Positions 41,241 to 48,816 of a stretch of DNA of 48,816 bases are shown piece by piece. The translations under genes were made by a program, and so were the position numbers. Source of the stretch: Pseudomonadota bacterium. GTDB taxonomy: Bacteria > Desulfobacterota > Desulfovibrionia > Desulfovibrionales > Desulfovibrionaceae. The first letter of the stretch is position 1; every line of letters begins with the position of its first letter. The stretch is from the NCBI GenBank assembly GCA_023435825.1, contig JAEZMB010000264.1, positions 1 to 48,816 of the forward strand, given 5' to 3'. Under the pieces are notes generated by a model, which saw only the letters and a program-made list of their open reading frames with translations, was not told the DNA's origin and ran no database searches.

Positions 41241-42710
41241 ATGGCAAGACGCCTTCTCGCCACCACCATCGCCACCCTGTCCCTCATCGCCTGGACCGCC
41301 ATGGCCCAGGCCCGCGTCCCCCTGCCCGACATCACCGAACTCGTCGACAAGGACGGCCCCGCCGTCGTCAACATCTCCACCACCAAAACCGTCAAGGCCC
41401 AGGAAGGCATGCGCGAACTCTTCCAGAGACGCGGCGGCCAGGGCGGCCCCATGGACGACTTCTTCGAGCAGTTCGAGAAGCATTTCGGTCCCCAGGGCCG
41501 GGGCGGCGGCCAGGGCGGCAAGGGCCAGAAGCAGCGCTCCATGGGCTCGGGCTTTGTCATCTCCGCCGACGGCTACATCGTCACCAACAACCACGTCGTG
41601 GACGGCGCGGACGAGGTGAAGGTGCAGTTCAAGAACAACGAAAAGCCGCTGCCCGCCAAGATCATCGGCCGCGACGCCGAAACCGATCTGGCGCTTTTAA
41701 AGATCGAGGGCAAGTCCGGCCTGCCCTATCTGGAATTCGGCGACTCCGGCAAGGTCAAGGTCGGCGAATGGGTGCTGGCCATCGGCAACCCCTTTGGCCT
41801 GGAAAACACCGTGACGCTGGGCATCGTCAGCGCCAAGGGCCGCATCATCGGCGCCGGCCCCTTCGACAACTTCATCCAGACCGACGCCTCCATCAACCCC
41901 GGCAACTCCGGCGGGCCGCTCATTGACCTCGACGGCAAGGTCATCGGCATCAACACCGCCATCGTGGCCTCGGGCCAGGGCATCGGCTTCGCCATCCCCT
42001 CCAACATGGCCAAGGACGTGATCGGTCAACTGCGCGACGGCAAGAAGGTCCAGCGCGGCTGGCTCGGTGTCTCCATCCAGGACATCGACGAAAACACCGC
42101 CAAGGCCCTGGGCCTGGACTCCACCAAGGGCGCGCTCATCTCCTCGGTCATGGAAGGCCAGCCCGCCGCCAAGGCCGGCATCAAGACCGGCGACGTCATC
42201 ACTTCCGTGAGCGGCCAGAAGGTCGACAACGCCAATGACCTGCTGCGCCGCGTCGCCGCCCTGCGCCCTGGCGAATCCGCCGAGGTGGTGGTCATGCGCA
42301 AGGGTTCGCCCGTCACGGTCAGCGTCACCCTGGGCGAACGCGACGCCAAGAAGCTGGCCCAGAGCGGCCGTGGTCAGGAAGGCGAGGACGACGCCGCCGG
42401 CGAGGACGCCTCGGCCTCGGCCCTCGGGTTGTCCGTGCGGGCCCTGGCCCCCAAGGAAGCCAAGGCCATCGGCATGGACAAGCCCCATGGCGTGCTGATA
42501 ACGGAAGTGGCCGACGGCTCCGAGGCCGAACAGGCCGACGTCCGCCCGGGCGACGTGATCCTTGAGGTCAACCAGCGCCCGGTGACCTCCCCCGAGGAGT
42601 TCAAGAAGATCGTCGGCGAGGACGGCAAGAAGAAGGGCGTGGTGATGCTGCTCATAAAGCGCCAAAACCAGACCGTCTTCCGCACCGTGCCCCTGGCCGA
42701 CGCCAAGTAA
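41241..42710 (+). CDS. HtrA/DegP-family periplasmic serine protease
   Basis: 489 residues. Signal peptide at 1-24, linker rich in Gly/Gln (64-98), trypsin-like domain with the triad H118 (NNHVV), D149 (ETDLALLKI) and S223 (GNSGGP), then two PDZ domains (about 270-355 and 400-480). It degrades or refolds misfolded envelope proteins. AGGAG precedes the ATG; an in-frame extension upstream to 40974 lacks a ribosome-binding site. Length is close to DegP/DegQ. Confidence 0.95.
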   Translation: MARRLLATTIATLSLIAWTAMAQARVPLPDITELVDKDGPAVVNISTTKTVKAQEGMRELFQRRGGQGGPMDDFFEQFEKHFGPQGRGGGQGGKGQKQRSMGSGFVISADGYIVTNNHVVDGADEVKVQFKNNEKPLPAKIIGRDAETDLALLKIEGKSGLPYLEFGDSGKVKVGEWVLAIGNPFGLENTVTLGIVSAKGRIIGAGPFDNFIQTDASINPGNSGGPLIDLDGKVIGINTAIVASGQGIGFAIPSNMAKDVIGQLRDGKKVQRGWLGVSIQDIDENTAKALGLDSTKGALISSVMEGQPAAKAGIKTGDVITSVSGQKVDNANDLLRRVAALRPGESAEVVVMRKGSPVTVSVTLGERDAKKLAQSGRGQEGEDDAAGEDASASALGLSVRALAPKEAKAIGMDKPHGVLITEVADGSEAEQADVRPGDVILEVNQRPVTSPEEFKKIVGEDGKKKGVVMLLIKRQNQTVFRTVPLADAK

Positions 42711-42727
42711 CACCGCCGCAACAACAC

Positions 42728-42753
42728 CGCCCCCCGGCTCCGGCCGGGGGGCG
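42728..42753 (+). terminator. GC-rich hairpin between htrA and ispE
   Basis: CGCCCCCCGGC pairs perfectly with GCCGGGGGGCG. There is no T run, so it may be a weak terminator or an mRNA-stabilising stem. Confidence 0.5.
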
Positions 42754-42767
42754 CACAGGCAACACCC

Positions 42768-43658
42768 ATGGCGTCTTTCCCCTGCCCCATCGAGGAAACC
42801 CTCCTGCCCGTGCCCTGCAAGGTCAACCTGCGCCTGGCCGTGGGCGCGCGGCGGCCAAACGGCTACCACGACATCGACACCTTTTTCCTGCCCCTGCCCG
42901 AACCGGCCGACGTCCTGCGCCTGCGCCGCTTCGACGGCCCCGGGGACATTGACCTGCAGTGCTCCGATCCCGAGCTTGAATCCGACGACAATCTGGTCGC
43001 GCGGGCCTACCGGGCCTATGCGGCCGCCACGGGCTACGCTCCGCGCCTGGAAGTCCATCTGGCCAAGCACATCCCCCACGGGGCCGGGCTTGGCGGCGGC
43101 TCGTCCGACGCCGCCGTCATGCTGCGCTATTTGAACGACCGGGCCGGCGAAGCCGCCCTGTCGCCCGTGGACCTGGCCGCCCTGGCCCTGACCCTTGGCG
43201 CGGACATCCCCTTTTTCCTGCTCGGCGTCCCGGCCGTCGCCACCGGCGTGGGCGAGGCGCTCATCCCGGCCGACCCCGGACTGGCCGGCTGGTGCGCCGT
43301 GGTGGTGTGCCCCGAAGCCCGGGTCAAGACCGCCTGGGCCTATGCCGCCCTGGACGCCTCCCGGGCCTTGCCGCAAAAACCTGGGGCAAACCTCTTGACA
43401 ACTGCTTTTGACGCCAATAAAAGGGCGTTTTGCGTCACCGGTGCGCCCATGCGGAACGACTTTGAAAGCGTCGTTTTCGCGGCCCACCCCGAACTGGGGC
43501 GGGTCAAGGAGCGCCTGCTGGCCCTTGGGGCAGCGGGCGCGCTTTTATCGGGCACGGGTTCGGCGGTGTTCGGGCTTTTCCGCAAGCGTCAGACGGCCAC
43601 CCTGGCCCTGGCCATGCTCACCGGAAGCGGCCCGCGCGCCTATCTCGCGCCGCTGTGA
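42768..43658 (+). CDS. ispE: 4-diphosphocytidyl-2-C-methyl-D-erythritol kinase
   Basis: 296 residues of the GHMP kinase fold: 'PCKVNLRLAVGARRPNGYHD' near the N-terminus, the ATP loop 'HGAGLGGGSSDAA', and 'LSGTGSAVFGLF' near the C-terminus. It catalyses the ATP-dependent step of the MEP isoprenoid pathway. The length is usual. The start lacks a strong Shine-Dalgarno. The tRNA-Gln and prs genes follow, an arrangement often seen with ispE. Confidence 0.94.
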   Translation: MASFPCPIEETLLPVPCKVNLRLAVGARRPNGYHDIDTFFLPLPEPADVLRLRRFDGPGDIDLQCSDPELESDDNLVARAYRAYAAATGYAPRLEVHLAKHIPHGAGLGGGSSDAAVMLRYLNDRAGEAALSPVDLAALALTLGADIPFFLLGVPAVATGVGEALIPADPGLAGWCAVVVCPEARVKTAWAYAALDASRALPQKPGANLLTTAFDANKRAFCVTGAPMRNDFESVVFAAHPELGRVKERLLALGAAGALLSGTGSAVFGLFRKRQTATLALAMLTGSGPRAYLAPL

Positions 43659-43715
43659 CGCACTCGGCCCCTCGGGGCCGCGCGGCCGGTCCGCCGCAAT
43701 AGACCTTTTTCATGC

Positions 43716-43791
43716 TGGGGCGTCGCCAAGTTGGTAAGGCACGGGGTTTTGGTCCCCGCATTCGTGGGTTCGAGTCCTACCGCCCCAGCCA
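43716..43791 (+). tRNA. tRNA-Gln (anticodon TTG)
   Basis: A 76-nt cloverleaf: acceptor TGGGGCG/CGCCCCA, D arm GCC...GGC, anticodon loop TTTTGGT (TTG), T arm GTGGG TTCGAGT CCTAC, discriminator G and encoded CCA. It lies between ispE and prs, on their strand. Confidence 0.97.
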
Positions 43792-43850
43792 GTTTTTCTC
43801 CGACACCACCCGGTCCCTCCCGGACCGGCACAGCACCCGAGGCTTCGCAC

Positions 43851-44795
43851 ATGGCGCAAGGCGATCTGAAAATCCTCACCGGCACTTCCAATCCCGGACT
43901 GGCCGAGGCCATCTGCGACCATCTTGGCTGCACCCTGCTGCCGGCCAAGGTCGGCACCTTCAGCGACGGCGAGATCCGCATCGAGGTCGGGGCCAACGTG
44001 CGCGGCTCGGACATCTTCGTGGTCCAGTCCACCTCGTACCCGGTCAACTACAACCTCATGGAACTGTGCCTGATGCTGGACGCCCTGAAGCGCGCCAGCG
44101 CCCGGCGCGTCACGGCGGTTGTGCCCTACTACGGCTACGCCCGGCAGGACCGCAAGGTCGCGCCCCGCGCGCCGATTAGCGCCAAGCTCGTGGCCGATTT
44201 CCTGACCGTTGCCGGCATGAACCGCCTGCTGACCATCGACCTGCACGCCGGCCAGATCCAGGGCTTTTTCAACCTGCCCGTGGACAACCTGTTCGCCGCG
44301 CCCATCATGGCCGAATATTTCAAGGACTTCTCCGGCCCGGGCTTGTGCGTGGTTTCCCCGGACGCCGGCGGCGTGGAACGCGCCCGGTCCTTCGCCAAAC
44401 GTCTCGGCGCGACCCTGGCCATCATCGACAAGCGCCGCGACGCGCCCAACCAGGCCCAGGCCATGCACGTCATCGGCGACGTCAAGGACAAGCTGTGCGT
44501 GGTGCTCGACGACATGATCGACACCGCCGGCACCATGTGCCAGGCCGGCGTGGTGCTGCTCGAAAACGGCGCCCGCGAGGTCATGGCCACGGCCACCCAC
44601 CCGGTGCTGTCCGGCCCGGCCATCGAACGGCTGGAAAACTCGCCCTTTACCCAGATCGTGACCACCAACACGATTCCCTTAAACGACAAAGCCAAGGCCT
44701 GCTCCAAGATCAAGGTGCTCTCCATCGCGGGGCTTTTGGCCAAGGCCATCCACAATATCCACACCGAGTCCTCGGTGAGCGTGCTGTTCACCTAA
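43851..44795 (+). CDS. prs: Ribose-phosphate pyrophosphokinase
   Basis: 314 residues: 'FSDGEIRIEVGANVRG', 'VPYYGYARQDRK', 'TIDLHAGQIQGFF', 'VVSPDAGGVERA' and the PRPP loop 'VVLDDMIDTAGT'. It makes PRPP from ribose 5-phosphate and ATP for nucleotide, His and Trp synthesis. The ATG at 43851 has GAGG upstream and gives the family length; the upstream frame runs through the tRNA gene. Confidence 0.97.
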   Translation: MAQGDLKILTGTSNPGLAEAICDHLGCTLLPAKVGTFSDGEIRIEVGANVRGSDIFVVQSTSYPVNYNLMELCLMLDALKRASARRVTAVVPYYGYARQDRKVAPRAPISAKLVADFLTVAGMNRLLTIDLHAGQIQGFFNLPVDNLFAAPIMAEYFKDFSGPGLCVVSPDAGGVERARSFAKRLGATLAIIDKRRDAPNQAQAMHVIGDVKDKLCVVLDDMIDTAGTMCQAGVVLLENGAREVMATATHPVLSGPAIERLENSPFTQIVTTNTIPLNDKAKACSKIKVLSIAGLLAKAIHNIHTESSVSVLFT

Positions 44796-44860
44796 ACGGG
44801 CGACGCACGGCCGGCCGAAAAAACCATGTTTCGCCCCAGGGCGCAAAGGAGATACCCGAT

Positions 44861-45439
44861 ATGAGTCAGACCCAGTCCCTCGCCGTCAAGACCCGCGCGG
44901 GCCTCGGCAAAGGCGCCTGCCGCAAGCTGCGCGCAGACGATATGGTTCCCGGCGTTTACTACGACGCCAAGGGCGTCAACGTCCCGGTCATGGTCGAGCA
45001 CCTGCCCCTGCAGAAGCTTTACTCCAAGATCGCCTCCTCCCATGTCTTCGATCTGCAGATCGAGGGCGAGACCAAGCCCGCCCTGGTCTGGAAGGTCGAG
45101 CACCATCCGACCAAGCCCCGCATCACCCACGTCGACTTCTACGGCGTGGACCTGACCAAGGAAATCCAGGTCCGCGTGCCCGTCGAAGTGGTGGGCAAGT
45201 CCAAGGGCCAGGTCAAAGGCGGCCAGCTGGAGATCCACCGCGAGTCCATCGAGGTCCTCTGCCTGCCCCTGGTCATCCCGGACAAGATTGTCCTGGACAT
45301 CACCAATGTCGACATCAACGAGAGCATCCTGATCGCCGATGTTGTCCTGCCCGAGGGCGTCAAGGCCGTCTACGACAACAACTATGCCGTCATCGGCGTC
45401 CTGGCCAGCGCGGCCGAGGCCGCCGGCGAAGGCGCCTAG
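44861..45439 (+). CDS. rplY: Ribosomal protein bL25 (CTC/TL5 form)
   Basis: 192 residues: the 5S-rRNA-binding L25 domain (to about residue 95) and a C-terminal TL5 beta domain with 'EVLCLPLVIPDKI' and 'DINESILIADVVLPEGV'. AAAGGAG precedes the ATG. Order prs-rplY-pth is a well-known housekeeping arrangement. Confidence 0.95.
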   Translation: MSQTQSLAVKTRAGLGKGACRKLRADDMVPGVYYDAKGVNVPVMVEHLPLQKLYSKIASSHVFDLQIEGETKPALVWKVEHHPTKPRITHVDFYGVDLTKEIQVRVPVEVVGKSKGQVKGGQLEIHRESIEVLCLPLVIPDKIVLDITNVDINESILIADVVLPEGVKAVYDNNYAVIGVLASAAEAAGEGA

Positions 45440-45535
45440 ACTTCGCCAGGTTCCGTTTTCGCGTATGCGGCGGGGTGCGTTTTCCGGCGCGCCCCGCCTC
45501 TTTTCGCGCGAAAGCCCTGAGCATCCCCACCCGTC

Positions 45536-46171
45536 ATGGCCGTTTCCGCCCTCATCGTGGGCCTGGGCAATCCCGGGCCAAGATACGCCGCCACCCGCCA
45601 CAATTTCGGCTTCATGGTCCTGGACGCCCTCATGGAGCGCGCCCGGGAACTTGGCGGCGCGCCCAAGGCGACGCTGACCGGCCGCAAGGATCTCGAAGCC
45701 GTCACCGTCTCGTTGCCGGTGCTGCCTGGCGGAGCGTTTGCCCAGTTCGCCTGCGTCAAGCCGCTCACCTTCATGAATTTGAGCGGCCGGGCCGTGCGGG
45801 CCGCCCTGGATTTCTACAAACTGGCCCCCACCGACGTCTTTGTCCTGCACGATGAGCTCGACCTGCCCCTGGGGCGCATGCGCCTCAAGCGCGGCGGCGG
45901 CAATGCCGGACACAATGGACTCAAGTCCATCAACCAGGAGCTTGGCAGCCCGGATTTCGTGCGCCTGCGCCTGGGCATCGGCCGCCCCCAAGGCCGGGAC
46001 GTGGCCGGTTACGTGCTGGAATCGTTTCGCGGCGACGAAACGCCCGTCGTGCGCAAGGTCGTTGCGGCGGCCGTGGACGGCATCATGGCCTTTTACGAAG
46101 ACGGCCTCGAAGCGGCCCAGCGCCGCGTGGGCGGTTTTGACGCGGTCCCCCCGCCGCCGCCCCAGCCGTAG
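45536..46171 (+). CDS. pth: Peptidyl-tRNA hydrolase
   Basis: 211 residues: 'VGLGNPGPRYAATRHNFGFM' at the N-terminus (catalytic His in RHN), 'CVKPLTFMNLSG', 'VLHDELDLPLGRMRLKRGG' and 'GHNGLKSI'. It releases peptides from drop-off peptidyl-tRNA. Slightly longer than E. coli Pth because of a Pro-rich C-terminal tail. Confidence 0.95.
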   Translation: MAVSALIVGLGNPGPRYAATRHNFGFMVLDALMERARELGGAPKATLTGRKDLEAVTVSLPVLPGGAFAQFACVKPLTFMNLSGRAVRAALDFYKLAPTDVFVLHDELDLPLGRMRLKRGGGNAGHNGLKSINQELGSPDFVRLRLGIGRPQGRDVAGYVLESFRGDETPVVRKVVAAAVDGIMAFYEDGLEAAQRRVGGFDAVPPPPPQP

Positions 46172-46426
46172 CCCGGTTTCTTCCGCCATACGTTTCGCTC
46201 GGCTTGCGGACAGCGCGCGAAGCCCGAGCGGCTTTCAGAACAATTGCTGTTGTTTTTCCACGAGATACGCCCGGACGCGGCGGGCCGTCCGCTGCTTTGC
46301 CCAAGACATGCGGGCAAAACTCGCATTTTTGCAAATCCCCGTCCGTCCCGCCCCCGCCCCGGGGCGGCCTCCCCGGCAGCCCCCAGCCCTTGCGGGGCGC
46401 GGTTTTCCGGCCGTCGCCGGAATCCA
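46172..46426. other. Gap between pth and carD, no gene seen
   Basis: About 255 GC-rich bases with several weak stems. No supported coding frame. The carD promoter follows. Confidence 0.4.
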
Positions 46427-46455
46427 TGGACACAAGGGGACAAGTACGCTATTTT
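46427..46455 (+). promoter_or_regulatory. Sigma-70-type promoter of carD
   Basis: TGGACA, a 17-base spacer and TATTTT. Predicted start about 46462, giving a leader of about 50 bases. Confidence 0.5.
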
Positions 46456-46470
46456 GCATTGAAGACGGTA

Positions 46471-46496
46471 CAGACGTTGTGTTTGGCGAACGTCTG
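46471..46496 (+). repeat. Inverted repeat in the carD leader
   Basis: CAGACGTT and AACGTCTG, perfect 8-base arms 10 bases apart, ending 5 bases before the GGAGGAG ribosome-binding site. It could be a translational control stem or an operator. Confidence 0.5.
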
Positions 46497-46514
46497 GCCG
46501 GGAGGAGTCGCACG

Positions 46515-47027
46515 GTGTTTTCCGAGGAGCAGCTAGTCGTTTATCCGGCCCAGGGTGTGGGCAGGGTCGAACGGATCGAGACCCAGGTCATCGGGGGCGC
46601 CTCGGCCGACTTTTTCATTGTGCGCATCCTCAGCAACAACGTCACCCTGATGGTGCCGGTCAAAAACGCCGCCAACGTGGGGCTGCGGCCCCTGTGCACG
46701 GCCGAACAGGGCGCGGCCATCATCGAATCCCTCAAGGACCGCTCCGACTTCACCGGCTACACCGGGCAGAACTGGAACCGCCGCTACCGGGAGTATTCCG
46801 AGAAGCTCAAAAGCGGTGATCTGGCCGACGTGGCCTACGTGCTCAAGGAACTGCTGCTCATTGGCCAGAACAAGGAACTGTCCTTTGGCGAGCGCCGGCT
46901 CCTGGAACAGGCGACCAGCCTGCTCACCCTGGAACTGGCCCTGGCCCTCGACAAGGACCAGCAGGACATCAAGGACGTCATAAACGAGATCTTCGCCGAC
47001 GTCCTGCAACCCAAACCCGAAGAATAG
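46515..47027 (+). CDS. carD: CarD-family transcription factor
   Basis: 170 residues of the CarD/CdnL family: 'FSEEQLVVYPAQGVGRVERI' RNA-polymerase-binding Tudor-like domain at the N-terminus and a helical DNA-binding C-terminus (LAYVLKELLLIGQ-type, here ADVAYVLKELLLIG). It contacts the RNA polymerase beta subunit and stabilises open promoter complexes. The start is GTG at 46515 with GGAGGAG nine bases away; upstream frame is unsupported. Confidence 0.9.
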   Translation: MFSEEQLVVYPAQGVGRVERIETQVIGGASADFFIVRILSNNVTLMVPVKNAANVGLRPLCTAEQGAAIIESLKDRSDFTGYTGQNWNRRYREYSEKLKSGDLADVAYVLKELLLIGQNKELSFGERRLLEQATSLLTLELALALDKDQQDIKDVINEIFADVLQPKPEE

Positions 47028-47070
47028 GACCGCGATCCCAAGACTTTGGGCCGCCATGGGCCGACCGCCC

Positions 47071-47098
47071 TTGACACCCCCGCGAAAAAGTATATGGA
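47071..47098 (+). promoter_or_regulatory. Possible sigma-70 promoter of rho
   Basis: A consensus TTGACA, 16-base spacer, then TATGGA (or TATATG two bases earlier). The -35 is perfect, the -10 weak. A leader of about 280 bases before the 47388 ATG would be consistent with known rho autoregulation. Confidence 0.45.
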
Positions 47099-47387
47099 TC
47101 GTTCCAGGCCGTTGCCGGCCTATCCTCCACTTGCCTTGGCCCCCGTAACATAGCGAGTTGCCCGCTCCTCCACAGGGGCGCGGACGCGACGAACTCACGC
47201 TGCATCGGGCTTTCACACACTATCAATATGCGCATTTCCGCGCCGGGCTATTTCTGTGAGCAATGCACCCAAACGCCGCGGGCGAAATCCTCAGCCGGCC
47301 CCTGCACCCGTGCTTTCCGATCCCATCGAAAGCGACGACATCCTGCAACCCGCCGCTGTAAAGTCCAGTCTCATGGAGGGCAACTCC

Positions 47388-48635
<1,248 letters not shown>

Positions 48636-48661
48636 AACGCCGGTTCCACTTGCCGAAGACG

Positions 48662-48696
48662 AAGGCGGATCGCCCCTGGGGCGGTCCGCCTTTTTT
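48662..48696 (+). terminator. Intrinsic terminator of rho
   Basis: GGCGGATCGCCCC pairs with GGGGCGGTCCGCC and is followed by TTTTTT. No gene is visible between here and the window end. Confidence 0.9.
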
Positions 48697-48816
48697 GTCG
48701 CGTTGGCCAGCCCCAGGGAAACCTTGTCACGGGCGTTGAGGGCGGGGAACCGTCGGCGGTCTGGCGTAGGGCGGATTACCGCCCCCCGGGGCGCGCACCT
48801 CCCCGCCGGCGCGCCC

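Overview
The window reads as chromosomal DNA of a high-GC sulfate-reducing deltaproteobacterium of the Desulfovibrio/Solidesulfovibrio type (inference). The grounds are strong AAGGAG ribosome-binding sites, a ferredoxin-dependent 2-oxoglutarate oxidoreductase operon, a sigma-54 two-component locus and a prs-rplY-pth-carD-rho order. I could not run any search, so family names rest on motifs read in the translations.

Layout. 1-4649 (+): end of thiL, an EamA permease, trmO, an orphan 86-residue gene between two AT-rich hairpins, a TauE/SafE permease and a nucleoside permease. 4663-9646: a potassium channel, an HD-GYP protein, an SRAP (HMCES-like) protein, a PAS histidine kinase and a small exported protein. 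9742-14957 (-): korDABC plus a fused succinyl-CoA synthetase, which together convert 2-oxoglutarate to succinate and ATP with reduction of ferredoxin. 15119-16925 (+): a periplasmic cyclophilin, tRNA-Arg(ACG) and a metallophosphatase.

16963-31279 is the most unusual part. A minus-strand operon (usp, tauE, a TIGR02186-like exported membrane protein, a PPDK-like protein, a lone receiver domain, then two more PPDK-like proteins) faces a histidine kinase and NtrC-type activator. A sigma-54 promoter precedes usp. Two copies of a 17-bp palindrome lie in the divergent gap. A third copy and a second sigma-54 promoter precede a small AAA+ gene that has lost the GAFTGA loop and the DNA-binding domain. 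The three PPDK-like proteins keep the swivelling phosphohistidine domain but replace the PEP-binding barrel with a shared C-terminal domain carrying a C-x3-H-D-x5-H motif. The middle paralogue has lost its ATP-grasp signatures. I read this as a self-contained phosphotransfer system of unknown substrate.

31374-40524 (-): a small exported protein, then a coupled type I restriction-modification operon (hsdM, rhuM, hsdS, a NucS-like/DUF5655 gene, hsdR) next to tRNA-Arg(CCT). 41241-48635 (+) is housekeeping: HtrA protease, ispE, tRNA-Gln(TTG), prs, rplY, pth, carD and rho.
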